64,000 nucleotides of DNA from Caulobacteraceae bacterium PMMR1 (GTDB taxonomy: Bacteria > Pseudomonadota > Alphaproteobacteria > Caulobacterales > Caulobacteraceae): contig JPOM01000001.1 of NCBI GenBank assembly GCA_000733915.1, positions 372,001 to 436,000 of the forward strand, read 5' to 3'. This document shows, one piece after another, positions 8,781-18,059 of this stretch. Position numbers and translations under genes: made by a program. The notes under the pieces are model-generated. The model was not told the origin of the DNA and did not search any database. It saw nothing but the letters and a program-made list of their open reading frames with translations. Each line of letters opens with the position of its first letter. Within the stretch, counting starts at the first letter, position 1.

Positions 8781-9404
8781 GAGCGAGGCGGGTCCTGAGG
8801 CGGGCAGGCGCGCGCGCGCCTGGGCTGGGTCGGCTGGGTTCTGGGCGGCGCCTTGGTGCTGGGCGCAGCGGCGGCGCTATACGTCATTGCGGGCTCGCTC
8901 GCCACACCCGACCCCTATGCGGGCTTGCGCAGCCTGGCGCACGGCGAGATGGCGAAGCTGCGGCCCGCTCCGGCCGGCGCGGGCACGCCTCCGGTCGCCT
9001 TCAGGGGGCCGGACGGCGCGCCGGTGCGCCTGAGCGACTTCCGCGGCAAGGTGCTGGTGGTGAACCTCTGGGCCACCTGGTGCGCGCCCTGCGTGAAGGA
9101 GATGCCGACCCTGGCCAAGCTGCAGCAGGCCTATGCCGGCAAGCCGGTGCAGGTGATTGCGCTCAGCCAGGACTCGCCGCGCGACGCCGACAAGGCCCGC
9201 GCCTTCATCGCCCGCAATCCTCCGCTGGCCTTCTACCAGGACGCGGCCTTCGCCATGGCGCCCGCCGCCAAGCCGCAGATCCAGGGCTTCCCGACGACCC
9301 TGATCTTCGACGCCCAGGGGCATGAGCGCGCCTATCTGGAGGGGCCGGCCGACTGGTCCTCGCCCGAGGCGCGGGCGGTGATCGAGTCCGCCCTGGGCCA
9401 TTGA
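8779..9404 (+). CDS. TlpA-type thioredoxin-like protein with apparent N-terminal frameshift
   Basis: A membrane-anchored thiol-disulfide oxidoreductase. The thioredoxin fold carries WATWCAPC, the redox CxxC motif, followed by the cis-Pro region QGFPTTLIF. TlpA/ResA-like proteins reduce periplasmic disulfides, for example in cytochrome maturation. The intact frame can only begin at a TTG (8853), which cuts into the transmembrane segment. An ATG at 8779 in another frame encodes a plausible start ([13 protein letters not shown]), and the shift to [15 protein letters not shown] would occur in the CG-repeat at 8809-8820. The 626-base length implies one missing base or two extra ones. Confidence 0.78.
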
Positions 9405-10582
9405 GCGTCCGCGACGGCCCCCAGACGGGGTCTCCGGCCCGCTCCCGGGCTCGTTCCCCGGCCGATCCGCGCGGGGCGATCCGCGCGCGGGCGCTCCAGC
9501 TCGGTTTCGACGCCTGCGCCTTCGCGCGCCTGGACGGTCCCTGGCCCGCGGGCGAGCGGCTGCGCGCCTTCGTGCAGGCCGGGCGGCACGGGACCATGGG
9601 GTGGATGCAGACCACGCTGGAGCGGCGCATGCATCCCACGGCCCTCTGGACGGAGGCGCGCTCCGCCGTGGTGCTGGGGCTGAACTACGGCCCGGACGGC
9701 GACCCCCGCGCCCTGCAGGCCCGGCCCGAGCGCGCCGCCATCTCCGTCTACGCCCACGGGGACGACTATCACGCGCTGATCAAGGGCCGGCTGAAGCAGC
9801 TCGGCGGCTGGATGGCGGCGCGCTTGGGCGGCGAGCTGAAGGTCTTCGTGGACACCGCGCCTCTGATGGAGAAGCCGCTGGCGGAAGCCGCCGGCCTGGG
9901 CTGGCAGGGCAAGCACACCAATCTGGTGTCGCGGGCGTTCGGCTCCTGGCTGTTCCTGGGGGCGATCCTGACGACGCTGGAGCTCGAGCCCGACGCCGCG
10001 AGCGGTGGGGACGGGGCCTGCGGCAGCTGCCGCGCGTGCCTGGACGCCTGTCCGACCGACGCCTTCCCCGCGCCCTACCAGCTCGATGCCCGGCGCTGCA
10101 TCTCCTATCTGACCATCGAGCACGCCGGCCCGATCCCGCGCGAGTTCCGGCGCAAGCTCGGCAACCGCGTCTACGGCTGCGACGACTGCCTGGCGGCCTG
10201 CCCGTGGAACAAGTTCGCGAGCCAGGCGCGCGAAGCCCGGCTGCAGGCGCGCGAGGTGCTGCGCGCCCCGGCGCTCGCCGACCTCGCCGCCCTGGACGAC
10301 GCGGCCTTCCGGGCGCTCTTCGCGCGCTCGCCGGTGAAGCGCATCGGCCGCGATCGCTTCGTCCGCAACGTGCTCTATGCGATCGGCGCCTCCGGGCAGG
10401 GGGACCTCGCGCCGGCGGCGGAGGCGCGGCTGGACGACGCGAGCGCCCTGGTGCGGGGCGCCGCGGCCTGGGCGCTGCAGCAGCTCAGGCCGGCGCGCTT
10501 CGCCGCCCTCGCCCCCGCCCGCCTGGCCGCCGAGCCGGACCCGGAGGTCCGCGCCGAGTGGGCTCAGCCCCTCAGCCCATAG
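9401..10582 (+). CDS. queG: epoxyqueuosine reductase
   Basis: A 393-residue cobalamin and iron-sulfur enzyme that converts epoxyqueuosine to queuosine in tRNA (wobble position of Asp, Asn, His and Tyr tRNAs). It has the DUF1730 N-terminal domain with GRHGTMGWM (about 64-72) and KHTNLVS (about 168-174). Two 4Fe-4S clusters follow ([14 protein letters not shown] and [11 protein letters not shown]), then a C-terminal HEAT-like repeat. The TTG start overlaps the thioredoxin stop (TTGA), so the first about 30 residues are less certain. Its 3' end overlaps the convergent DUF6456 gene by 19 bases. Confidence 0.94.
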   Translation: MSVRDGPQTGSPARSRARSPADPRGAIRARALQLGFDACAFARLDGPWPAGERLRAFVQAGRHGTMGWMQTTLERRMHPTALWTEARSAVVLGLNYGPDGDPRALQARPERAAISVYAHGDDYHALIKGRLKQLGGWMAARLGGELKVFVDTAPLMEKPLAEAAGLGWQGKHTNLVSRAFGSWLFLGAILTTLELEPDAASGGDGACGSCRACLDACPTDAFPAPYQLDARRCISYLTIEHAGPIPREFRRKLGNRVYGCDDCLAACPWNKFASQAREARLQAREVLRAPALADLAALDDAAFRALFARSPVKRIGRDRFVRNVLYAIGASGQGDLAPAAEARLDDASALVRGAAAWALQQLRPARFAALAPARLAAEPDPEVRAEWAQPLSP

Positions 10583-11181
10583 TGTCGGGCCAGCCGCAGC
10601 AGGGCGAGCTTCAGCGCCGTCCTGCCGGTCTGCGGCGGCAGGCCCAGCGCCGCCTCGGCCGCGGCGAGGTCGCCGCCGTTGCGGCAGACCTGCTCAAGCA
10701 TCGCCCGCGAGGCGGGGTCGAGGGACGCCAGCGCTGCTGCCCCCGCCGCGCGCGCGGGGCCGCGGCGAAGGTCGCTCCAGAGCCGCGCCCCGGCCTTCGC
10801 CTGCAGGCTCGACAGCCAGGGCCGCCCCTCGGCGTCGTCATGCCGGGCGAGGCGGGCGAAGGGCGACGGCGGCTCCGGTCCCGTCTCCGGTCCCGTCTTC
10901 GGCCCCGAAGAGGGCGTCGACGGCCCGGCGGCTCTCGCCCGCGCCGTCCAGCCGCCCTCCGCGCGGGGCTCAAGACCCGGGTCTGCCGCCAGGCGCTCAA
11001 ACGTCGCCGCCCCGAATTTGAGCGCCGCGCGCCGGCGCCGGTCCGCCGAGGTGCGCAGCGAAAAGCGCCCCTGACCCGGAGCCTCGATCCAGCACTCCGC
11101 CCGCCGCAGCAGGCGCCGCACGCGCTCCGCCTCCCGCTCGACGTCCTCGGGCTCCTCGGCCTCCTCGGGCGCCACGGTCAC
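10564..11181 (-). CDS. DUF6456 domain-containing protein
   Basis: A protein of about 205 residues. The N-terminus is acidic ([15 protein letters not shown]), the middle is Pro/Gly/Ser-rich, and the C-terminal about 80 residues (from about 125) match my recollection of DUF6456: [30 protein letters not shown] and a final LRLARHYGL. No biochemical role is known to me. The GTG start overlaps the stop of the upstream DnaA-like gene (GTGA), so both are translated together. This pairing suggests a DNA-related or regulatory role, but that is inference. Confidence 0.75.
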   Translation of the reverse strand: MTVAPEEAEEPEDVEREAERVRRLLRRAECWIEAPGQGRFSLRTSADRRRRAALKFGAATFERLAADPGLEPRAEGGWTARARAAGPSTPSSGPKTGPETGPEPPSPFARLARHDDAEGRPWLSSLQAKAGARLWSDLRRGPARAAGAAALASLDPASRAMLEQVCRNGGDLAAAEAALGLPPQTGRTALKLALLRLARHYGLRG

Positions 11182-11516
11182 AGGGGCAAGCCCTCGGCGG
11201 GCAGGGCGCGCAGGCACGCCTCCAGCCGCTCCAGCCCCTGGTCGAAGTCGCGCCGGTCGCGCAGGTCCTCCACGCACTGCACCGCATGGCCCGCAGTGGT
11301 GCGGTCGCGCCCGAACGCCCGGCCCACGCGCCACAGCGGCCAGTCCAGGCCCGTATGCGCCAGGTACATGGCCACCATCCGCGCCCGCGCCGCCTTGGCC
11401 ACGCCCCGGGTCGGCCGGCCGATGTCCGCCGCGCTCACGCCCGTCGCCAGGGCGACCAACTCGGCCACCAGCACCGCCAGGCTGCGGTCGCGCGCGGCCT
11501 CCGTCTCGTTCCACAT
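11178..11516 (-). CDS. DnaA domain IV-like helix-turn-helix protein
   Basis: A 112-residue protein resembling only the C-terminal DNA-binding domain of DnaA. RMVAMYLAHTG leads into a helix-turn-helix and then GRDRTTAGHAV at 69-79, which mirrors the DnaA signature (GRDHTTV-HA). There is no AAA+ domain, so it cannot act as an initiator. Known small relatives in alphaproteobacteria are poorly characterised and might compete for DnaA boxes or act as regulators. It is the first gene of a two-gene operon with the DUF6456 protein and is divergent from the acyltransferase gene. Confidence 0.8.
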   Translation of the reverse strand: MWNETEAARDRSLAVLVAELVALATGVSAADIGRPTRGVAKAARARMVAMYLAHTGLDWPLWRVGRAFGRDRTTAGHAVQCVEDLRDRRDFDQGLERLEACLRALPAEGLPL

Positions 11517-11575
11517 GCTCGCTACTCTCTTGCTTCCCGCTCCGGCGTCGGGCGAAGCCGTCCGCCGAGATCCGG

Positions 11576-11606
11576 AACATAGCACCCCTGCGACGCGCGA
11601 GGATAA
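11576..11606 (-). promoter_or_regulatory. possible promoter of the DnaA-like/DUF6456 operon
   Basis: On the minus strand, TTATCC (11606-11601) and TATGTT within GCTATGTTC (11581-11576) sit about 19 bases apart, and the latter resembles the Caulobacter -10 consensus GCTANAWC. GGATA-N7-TATCC at 11601-11617, AT-rich in an otherwise GC-rich region, overlaps the -35 and could be an operator. Predicted transcription would begin about 50 bases before the ATG. Confidence 0.35.
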
Positions 11607-11663
11607 TATTCCTATCCGGAGGCGGGAGCGGGCGCCCGCCCGCGGCGGGGCGAAGCCGCCGCG

Positions 11664-11691
11664 TTGCGCTGTCGCGCGACGCCGCCTACTC
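11664..11691 (+). promoter_or_regulatory. possible leaderless promoter of the acyltransferase gene
   Basis: TTGCGC (11664-11669) and CTACTC (11686-11691) are 16 bases apart, and the ATG follows the -10 by only 6 bases. Transcription would then begin at or next to the start codon. Confidence 0.35.
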
Positions 11692-11697
11692 AATCGC

Positions 11698-12639
11698 ATG
11701 GCCCGGACGCGTGCGCCCCTTCTCCGCGACCTCGGCTGGCGGCTCGAAGCCTTGGCGTTCGACGCTGCGAGCGCGGTGGCGCGGCTCTTCCCGCTGGAGT
11801 GGGTCTCGGCGGCGGGCGGCGCGCTCGGCCGCTGGCTGGGGCCCCTGACCCGCGCGCACAAAGTGGCGGCGCGCAACATCGAGATCGCCTTTCCCGACCT
11901 GACGCCCGAGGCCCGCGCGGCCCTGCTGCGCGACCAGTGGGACAACACCGGGCGGACCTTCTTCGAGTTCCCGTTCATGGACCGGATCACCCCCGCCTCG
12001 GGCCGGGTGGAGGTGGTCGGGCGCGAGCGCCTGGTCGCCCTGGCCCGGGAGAAGCGCCCAGCCGTGCTGATCTCCGGCCACTTCGCCAACTGGGAGGTGA
12101 TGGCCGCCTGCATCGTGGACTCAGGCCTGGATTGCCAGATCACCTACCGCGCGGCCAACAACCCCTATGTCGACCGCCGCATCAAGGAAGGCCGCGCGCG
12201 CTATGGCGTGCGCCTGTTCGCGCCCAAGGGCTCGGACGGCTCGCGGGAGCTGCTCGCGGCCTTGGCCAAGGGCGAGGCGGTCGCCTTCCTCAACGACCAG
12301 AAGTTCAACGGCGGCGTCGCCGCGCCCTTCTTCGGACGCCCGGCGCACACGGCCTTCGCCTCCACCCGGCTGGCGCTGCGCTTCGATGCGGTGATGCAGC
12401 CCATGGTGGTCGAGCGGCTGCCCGGGGCCCGCTTCCGGGTGATCGTGCCGGAGCCGATCCGGCTGCAGAACACCGGCGACCGCGAGCGCGACCTCCGCGC
12501 CGGGGTCGAGAAGATCAACGCCTTCGTCGAGGCCCAGGTGCGCCGCCGCCCGGCGGAGTGGTTCTGGGTGCACCGCCGCTGGCCGAAGGAGGTCTACCGC
12601 GCCCCCGAGCCGGTCCCGGCGGCGTCCGCCTCAGCCTAG
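11698..12639 (+). CDS. LpxL/HtrB-family lipid A lauroyl acyltransferase
   Basis: A 313-residue inner-membrane acyltransferase of the LPLAT family. It shows the conserved N-A-x-R-N-I-E-I-A-F-P region (RNIEIAFPDLTPEAR), the catalytic H-x4-E motif HFANWE (H128, E133) and a C-terminal EWFWVHRRWPK block characteristic of LpxL/LpxM. It should transfer a secondary acyl chain to lipid A, although which position cannot be told. The ATG at 11698 is chosen because the frame upstream lacks family similarity. Its stop overlaps the convergent response regulator gene by 4 bases. Confidence 0.9.
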   Translation: MARTRAPLLRDLGWRLEALAFDAASAVARLFPLEWVSAAGGALGRWLGPLTRAHKVAARNIEIAFPDLTPEARAALLRDQWDNTGRTFFEFPFMDRITPASGRVEVVGRERLVALAREKRPAVLISGHFANWEVMAACIVDSGLDCQITYRAANNPYVDRRIKEGRARYGVRLFAPKGSDGSRELLAALAKGEAVAFLNDQKFNGGVAAPFFGRPAHTAFASTRLALRFDAVMQPMVVERLPGARFRVIVPEPIRLQNTGDRERDLRAGVEKINAFVEAQVRRRPAEWFWVHRRWPKEVYRAPEPVPAASASA

Positions 12640-13172
12640 ATCTCGAGTTCCCTCACGATGCGGCTGCGCAGGTGCGCCGGGTCGTCGGCCCGCCGCCACG
12701 GCCCGGCGAAGTCGGGCAGCGGTCGCCGGCGGCGGCAGGGTCCGACGTAGCTCTGCGCCTCGACGAAGGGGCGCGGCTGGGTCAGCACCGCGCTCATGCG
12801 GCTCAGGACGGCGCGGGCGGTCACGGGCTTGGCCACGACGTCGTTGACGCCGGCGTCGCGCGCCTCCTCCACCCGCGCCCTCTCCGCATGCCCCGTCATC
12901 ATGACGATCGGCAGGCGCCGGTCGGGGCTGTTCGGGTCCCGCCGGATGCGGCGGGTGAAGGCGACCCCGTCCATGGGGCGCATCACGAAGTCGACGAAGG
13001 CGAGGTCCGCGCGCCAGTCGCGCAGCACGGCGCAGGCCTGGGTCCCGTCCTCGGCCTGCCGGATGTCGCGCACGCCGGCTCCGGCCAGCATGGCGGCGAG
13101 GATCTCCCGCATGCGCGCGTTGTCGTCCACGATCAGCACCCGGAGCCTGGGCGCGATGGCGCTGAGCGGCAT
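12636..13172 (-). CDS. single-domain response regulator
   Basis: A CheY-like receiver of 178 residues. Acidic pocket residues D16 and D17 (VDDN), phosphoacceptor D61 (FVDFVM), conserved T93 (MMTGHA) and K115 (VVAKPV) are all present. The receiver fills residues about 10-130; the Arg-rich tail of about 50 residues has no recognisable output domain. The ATG at 13172 is preferred because a GAGG ribosome-binding site lies about 10 bases upstream; an in-frame start at 13217 would add an Arg/Gln-rich leader. No partner kinase is adjacent. It may signal through protein contacts, as DivK and similar proteins do. Confidence 0.86.
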   Translation of the reverse strand: MPLSAIAPRLRVLIVDDNARMREILAAMLAGAGVRDIRQAEDGTQACAVLRDWRADLAFVDFVMRPMDGVAFTRRIRRDPNSPDRRLPIVMMTGHAERARVEEARDAGVNDVVAKPVTARAVLSRMSAVLTQPRPFVEAQSYVGPCRRRRPLPDFAGPWRRADDPAHLRSRIVRELEI

Positions 13173-13282
13173 TGCCCGCCTGTCCTCTTGCGGCTGACGA
13201 CGTCGACGCTGCGACAAATAGGACTAGATTTCAGGCTCGCTACAGCCTTCCCCGACAGAAATCCCGGACGGTCCCGCGGGGT

Positions 13283-14125
13283 TCAGGCCGATGCGCCCAC
13301 CATCAGGCTCGGGTCCATGTGCCGCCCGCGCCAGGTCATGCGCCAGCAGAGGTGAGGGCCCGTCGCGCGCCCCGTGCGGCCCACCGCGCCGATCATCTGG
13401 CCGCGCGCGACCCGCTGGCCCGCGGCCGCCTGCTGGGCGGACTGGTGCAGGTACATGCTGACCAGGCCCTGGCCGTGGTCGATCAAGGTCAGGCCGCCTT
13501 CGAAGTGCATGGCCGGCTCGGCCAGCACGACCAGCCCCGGCGCGGGGGCCCGGATCGGGGTTCCCTCCGGCGCGGCGAGGTCCACGCCATAGTGCGGGGT
13601 CTTGGGCACGCCGTTCAGGATGCGCTGCGGCCCGAAGGCGGAGGTGCGGATCGCGTGCTCCAGCGGCCAGATGAAGCCGCCCGCGAAGTCCTCGCTGTCG
13701 TCGCGGGAGCCCAGCGCCGCGGTCTTCAGCGCCAGTTCGCGCCTGATCCGCTCGAGCAGCGCCGGGTCCGAAGGCGCGACCTGGTCCTCGGGCAGGCCGT
13801 CGATGCGTTGGACGTCGTAGGCCACCGGCGCGATCTGGACCGCCTGGCGGGCCAGGCCCTGAGGCGTCCGCACCGAAATCTCCGCCAAGGCCGGCGCGTC
13901 GCGGTCGAAGCCCACCACGAACAGCCCCGAGGCCGAAGCCCGCCCGACCTCGACCCCGTCCGCCAGCACCTGGGCGCGGGGCGCGGAGCGGCCGAACAGG
14001 AACCCGCCCTGCTGCGGCTTGCCGGTCAGGACGAGGGGCGGTGCGGCGGGCTCGGCGCGGCCGCCAGCGGGGGCGAGCAGGGCGGCGCCTGCGCTGCGCG
14101 TGAGGGCGCGTCGGGTCAGGCTCAT
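13283..14125 (-). CDS. M23 family metallopeptidase (LytM-like)
   Basis: A 280-residue exported protein that likely cleaves peptidoglycan cross-links or activates amidases. The N-terminus has a Tat- or Sec-like signal (MSLTRRALTRSAGAALLAPA). A beta-rich domain occupies about 30-110 and the LytM domain about 160-275, with zinc-binding motifs PHYGVDLAA (HxxxD) and GPHLCWRM. The second motif has HLCW rather than the usual HLHF, so the HxH third ligand is replaced and hydrolytic activity is uncertain. Its start overlaps the DUF2093 gene stop by 4 bases. Confidence 0.85.
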   Translation of the reverse strand: MSLTRRALTRSAGAALLAPAGGRAEPAAPPLVLTGKPQQGGFLFGRSAPRAQVLADGVEVGRASASGLFVVGFDRDAPALAEISVRTPQGLARQAVQIAPVAYDVQRIDGLPEDQVAPSDPALLERIRRELALKTAALGSRDDSEDFAGGFIWPLEHAIRTSAFGPQRILNGVPKTPHYGVDLAAPEGTPIRAPAPGLVVLAEPAMHFEGGLTLIDHGQGLVSMYLHQSAQQAAAGQRVARGQMIGAVGRTGRATGPHLCWRMTWRGRHMDPSLMVGASA

Positions 14126-14346
14126 GCGGAGCGGCGGCCCTGAGTCTCGGTCCAGCGCTGCAGCGCCTCGGCCGGGCCGGCGTAGGCCTCCTGCAGGTCG
14201 GGGCTCCAGTAGCGCAGCGCCGCCATCGGGATGCGCTGGCCGGTGACCGCGCAGAGCACATAGCGCCCCGGCCGCATGACGACATAGTCGCCATGGCCGT
14301 AGTGCAGCACGGCGGGCCCGTCCATGTTGCGGTCGAAGGCGTTCAT
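14122..14346 (-). CDS. DUF2093 domain-containing protein
   Basis: A 74-residue protein whose centre (YVLCAVTGQRIPMAALRYW, then EAYAGPAEAL) matches the alphaproteobacterial DUF2093 family. The C-x3-G-x2-I pattern is typical. The function is unknown. The ATG at 14346 (MNAFDRNMDGP) is preferred over an ATG 12 codons upstream because family members begin close to the conserved core. It is coupled to the M23 gene by a 4-base overlap and lies 57 bases downstream of xseA on the same strand. Confidence 0.82.
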   Translation of the reverse strand: MNAFDRNMDGPAVLHYGHGDYVVMRPGRYVLCAVTGQRIPMAALRYWSPDLQEAYAGPAEALQRWTETQGRRSA

Positions 14347-14403
14347 CGCCTCAGTGTAGGGCGGCCGGCGCGCCTTCGCCACTGCGTCGAGGGTCTCAGC
14401 GCC

Positions 14404-15972
14404 TCAGAACAGATCACCCTGCAGCGCGCGTGCGCCGGCTGGGCGCGCCGCCCGGGGCTTGGGCGAAGGCCGGCTGGCCGCGGCGAGCGCGGGAGCGTGG
14501 GCGGCGCCCGCCTCGCCCTGCACCACCGCGTCCGCGGCGTCGCGCGCAAAGACCAGGCGCACCCGCTCGCCCGGACTGAGCTCGGCGGCGGCGTGCACGA
14601 GCGCCCCGGACGCCGCGTGCACCCGGGCGAAGCCGCGCTCCAGCGGACGGTCGGGGTCGAGGGAGCGCCGCAACTGCTCCAGGCGCGCCAGCCGGTCCGA
14701 CGCCCCCGCAAGCTGGCGCTCGATCGCCGCCGCCATGCGCGCCTGCAGCGCCGGCAAGCGCGCGTGCTGCTCCGCCCGGGCGTGGCTGCGGCGCGCCGCC
14801 TGGTGCAGCCGGCGCGAGAGATCGGCCAGGCGCTCGCCCTTGGCCGCGATGGGACGGCGGAGCAGGGCAAGGCCGAGCCGCGCCGCCTGGCCGGCGAAGG
14901 CGCGCTCGTGCGCCGCCACGTTGCGCGACAGCCCCGCCGCAAGCCCCCGGCTCGCGCCGTCCAGCCGCTGGGCGGCGAGCGCCAGGAGGTCCTCCGGCCG
15001 GCCGAGCCCCCGCGCCGCCGCCGTCAGGCGCGTCCGCCGGGACTCCAGCTGATGGGTCGCGGAGCGGAGCATCCGCGCCTCCAGGCCCAGGAGCTGCGCC
15101 TTCAGGTCCGCCAGCACCGGCGTCGCCATCTCCGCGGCGGCGGTGGGCGTGGGCGCCCGGCGGTCGGAGACGAAGTCGATCAGGGTGGTGTCGGTCTCGT
15201 GCCCCACCGCCGAGATCAGGGGGATGCGGCTGGCCGCCGCCGCCCGCGCCAGGGCCTCGTCGTTGAAGGGCCAGAGGTCCTCCACCGAGCCGCCGCCTCG
15301 GGCCACGACCAGAACCTCGGGGCGGGGGACCGCGCCCGCCCCGTCCAGGGCGTTGAAGCCGCGGATGGCCGCGGCGACCTGGGCCGAGGCGTGCTCGCCC
15401 TGGACCACCACGGGCCAGACCAGGACGTGCATCGGCCAGCGGTCGCGCACCCGGTGCAGGATGTCGCGGATGACCGCGCCCGTGGGGCTGGTGATCACGC
15501 CGATGACCGCCGGATGCCGGGGCAGGGGACGCTTGCGCTCCGCTGCGAACAGGCCCTCTCCCGCCAGCTTGGCCTTCAGCCGCTCGAGCTGGGCCAGCAG
15601 CGCGCCGACGCCCGCCGCCTCCATGCTCTCGATCACGATCTGGTACTTGGACGAGGCCGGATAGGTGGTGATCCGCCCGGTGACCACGACCTCCAGGCCC
15701 TGCTCGGGCCTGACCTTGAGCGCCCGCACCGAGCTCCGCCAGACCACGCCGTCCAGGCACGCGTCATCGTCCTTCAGCGACAGATAGATGTGGCCGGAGC
15801 TGGGGAAGGTGACCTTGGAGAGCTCGCCCCTGAGGCGCACGAAGCCGTAGGCGTCCTCCAGGGTGCGTTTCAGCGCGAACGCCAGCTCCGAAACGGAATA
15901 CGGCCTGGCGTTGCCGTCCGGCGCGGGCGGCGAAGCGGCGGGCGATGCCACGGGACTCATCTCGGCGACCAT
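14404..15972 (-). CDS. xseA: exodeoxyribonuclease VII large subunit
   Basis: A 522-residue catalytic subunit of ExoVII, which degrades single-stranded DNA into oligonucleotides. It has an N-terminal OB fold ([34 protein letters not shown]), the catalytic domain with [13 protein letters not shown] and [14 protein letters not shown], then HETD and [10 protein letters not shown] long Arg/Ala-rich coiled-coil follows, where small subunits bind. The Ala/Arg-rich tail is longer than in E. coli. xseB is not adjacent. The start at 15972 has a G-rich ribosome-binding site; ATG 15960 is an alternative. Confidence 0.94.
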   Translation of the reverse strand: MVAEMSPVASPAASPPAPDGNARPYSVSELAFALKRTLEDAYGFVRLRGELSKVTFPSSGHIYLSLKDDDACLDGVVWRSSVRALKVRPEQGLEVVVTGRITTYPASSKYQIVIESMEAAGVGALLAQLERLKAKLAGEGLFAAERKRPLPRHPAVIGVITSPTGAVIRDILHRVRDRWPMHVLVWPVVVQGEHASAQVAAAIRGFNALDGAGAVPRPEVLVVARGGGSVEDLWPFNDEALARAAAASRIPLISAVGHETDTTLIDFVSDRRAPTPTAAAEMATPVLADLKAQLLGLEARMLRSATHQLESRRTRLTAAARGLGRPEDLLALAAQRLDGASRGLAAGLSRNVAAHERAFAGQAARLGLALLRRPIAAKGERLADLSRRLHQAARRSHARAEQHARLPALQARMAAAIERQLAGASDRLARLEQLRRSLDPDRPLERGFARVHAASGALVHAAAELSPGERVRLVFARDAADAVVQGEAGAAHAPALAAASRPSPKPRAARPAGARALQGDLF

Positions 15973-16000
15973 AGGACCCCCGGCCTGCCCTGGCGAGCGC

Positions 16001-16987
16001 TCACAGCATCGCGAGCAAGGCGCGCAGCGCCGCGACGAGCGCCAGCGGCTGGTCCAGCAGCACGTGGTGATCGGCCTGCGGAATGGGCACGAAGGGCGTG
16101 CCGAAGGCGGCGTGGGCGCGCGAATAGTCGATCACGTCCGGCGTCATGAGCAGCGACTGCTCGCCCCAGACGAAGGCCAGGCGGCACTGCGCCCGCGCCA
16201 GCTCCTCGCCGGACTCCCACGCCCGGCTGAAGTCCATCTTGGACCAGATGAAGGGGTCGAAGCGCCAGGTCCAGCCCATCGCGCCGGCCTCCCCGCCCTC
16301 GCCTTCGGGCAGGGGCGCGGGGTGCAGGGCCTCGCGCGCGATGTAGTCGACGGCGAAGGCGTTCGGGCACCCCTGGGGCGGCATCAGGCGGAAGCGGGCG
16401 AGCGCCTCGGCCAGCGTCGGATAGACCCGGTTGGGCTGGCTGCGCTGGGGCGGCCCGCGCCATTGCCGCTCGGGCGGGCGCGCGCCTGAGTCCACGATGA
16501 TCGCGGCGCGCAGCCGTCCGCCGTCGGAGGCCGCCATGCTGGTCGCCGTCGCCGCGCCGAAGGAGTGGGCGATCACGACGGGTTTCTCGCGGCTGTCGAA
16601 CAGGCCGGCGGCCTCAGCCCCCGCCCAGGCCTCGGCCTTGAAGATGTCGATGGCGTAGCGCTCGCGCCAGTCGGAACGCCCCATGCCCGACCAACTGATC
16701 GCGGCGCACCGGAATGCGCCGGCGAAGAAGGGCGCGATGAAGCTCCACCAGTCCGCGTGCGCTCCGTTGCCGTGCAGGAACAGCAGCCCCGGCCGGCCGC
16801 GCTCGCCCCAGGTCAGGAGCTCGATCTCCGCCCCCGCCACCCTGACGCGGCTGCGCTCGGGCGGCTGCGCCAGCGCGTGCTCGAACCAGTCGGGCCGCGG
16901 CGGCAGGGCGCCGGCGTAGGCGCCCAGCGGCGAGGTGACGAGGGGGTCCTTGAGGCGGCGGTCGCGCTCGGCGTCGATATCGGTCAT
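16001..16987 (-). CDS. alpha/beta hydrolase
   Basis: A 328-residue alpha/beta-hydrolase-fold enzyme. The oxyanion region [10 protein letters not shown] (about 73-82), nucleophile elbow AHSFGA with S142, and C-terminal His region [10 protein letters not shown] (about 300-310) make up a plausible Ser-Asp-His triad. There is no signal peptide. The substrate is not evident; it could be an ester, lactone or epoxide-like compound. It is transcribed alone, 28 bases upstream of the xseA start on the same strand. Confidence 0.87.
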   Translation of the reverse strand: MTDIDAERDRRLKDPLVTSPLGAYAGALPPRPDWFEHALAQPPERSRVRVAGAEIELLTWGERGRPGLLFLHGNGAHADWWSFIAPFFAGAFRCAAISWSGMGRSDWRERYAIDIFKAEAWAGAEAAGLFDSREKPVVIAHSFGAATATSMAASDGGRLRAAIIVDSGARPPERQWRGPPQRSQPNRVYPTLAEALARFRLMPPQGCPNAFAVDYIAREALHPAPLPEGEGGEAGAMGWTWRFDPFIWSKMDFSRAWESGEELARAQCRLAFVWGEQSLLMTPDVIDYSRAHAAFGTPFVPIPQADHHVLLDQPLALVAALRALLAML

Positions 16988-17108
16988 CGGCCCCGGTTAG
17001 AGCGGGCGCCCCAGGGGACGGCAAGGGGCGAGGGCGCCCGAACCGCTTTCTTCGGGGGCGCGGTCCGGCCTAAGCTGGCGACCCAGAGCCGCCCAGGGAG
17101 CCGCCGCC

Positions 17109-18059
17109 ATGTCAGACCTCGACCCGCACATCGACGCCATGCTGAAGGCGGCGGCCGCCAACAGGCTGCCGCCCATGAAGGATCGCCCGCTGGCCGAGGT
17201 GCGCGAGGGTTTTCGCATCCTGGGCGTCGGCAAGGACCCGGACGCGCCTCAGATGCAGGTGCGCGACCTTTCCGTCGACGGCGCGGCGGGACCGCTGAAG
17301 GCCCGGCTCTATACCCCGTCGGGCGCGCCTAAGGTCTCGGCCGGCCTCGTGTTCTTCCACGGCGGCGGGTTCGTGATCGGCGACCTCGACACCCACGACG
17401 CCCTGTGCCGGCGGCTGGCGGACCGGTCAGAGGTGCGCATCCTGTCGGTCGACTACCGCCTGGCGCCCGAGCACCCCTTTCCCGCCGCCTATGAGGACGC
17501 GCTCGCCGCGACGCGCTGGGCGTTCGACCACGCGGCCGAGATCGGCTTCGAAGCGCGCCGCATCGCCGTGGGCGGCGACAGCGCCGGCGCCATGCTGGCC
17601 GCGACGACCGCGATCCAGTTCCGCGACCAGGGCCTGGGCCCGCTGGCGTTCCAGCTGCTGCTCTACCCCGGGGTGCTGACCGAGACGCCGACCGCGTCCA
17701 TGCAGCGCTTCGGCGAGGGCTACTTCCTGACCGCGGAGGACATGCTGTTCTTCGACCGGGCCCTGTTCCCGACCGAGCAGCACCGGCAGGACCCGCGCTA
17801 CTGGGCGCTGGCCAAGGCGCCGCTGCAGGGCGTCGCGCCCATGCTGGTGACCACCGCCGGCTTCGACCCGCTGAAGGACGGCGGCCGCCTGTTCGCCGAG
17901 CGCGCCCGGGCCGAGGGCGTGACGGCGGACTATCTCGACTTCCCGAGCCTGATCCACGGCTTCTACAACATGTGCCACCTGTCGCCGGCGGCGGCGCGGG
18001 CGACGGCGGAAACAGGGCGGCGGCTTGGCGAGGCCATGGGCGCCCTGGAAGAGGTTTGA
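17109..18059 (+). CDS. alpha/beta hydrolase, hormone-sensitive lipase family
   Basis: A 316-residue cytoplasmic esterase. HGGGFVIG (oxyanion hole, 84-91), VDYRLAPEHPFPA and GGDSAGAM with nucleophile S158 mark the HSL (family IV) esterases, which typically hydrolyse short-chain esters. The catalytic His lies near the C-terminus in SLIHGFYN. The stop overlaps the next gene's TTG start (TTGA). A second, more distant HSL enzyme is encoded at 30934-31836. Confidence 0.9.
   Translation: MSDLDPHIDAMLKAAAANRLPPMKDRPLAEVREGFRILGVGKDPDAPQMQVRDLSVDGAAGPLKARLYTPSGAPKVSAGLVFFHGGGFVIGDLDTHDALCRRLADRSEVRILSVDYRLAPEHPFPAAYEDALAATRWAFDHAAEIGFEARRIAVGGDSAGAMLAATTAIQFRDQGLGPLAFQLLLYPGVLTETPTASMQRFGEGYFLTAEDMLFFDRALFPTEQHRQDPRYWALAKAPLQGVAPMLVTTAGFDPLKDGGRLFAERARAEGVTADYLDFPSLIHGFYNMCHLSPAAARATAETGRRLGEAMGALEEV

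Noticed and set aside
9601-12639. 1012-codon frame running from queG into the acyltransferase gene
   Set aside because: Only the last 313 codons encode a real protein; the rest overlaps queG and the DUF6456 and DnaA-like genes in wrong frames.
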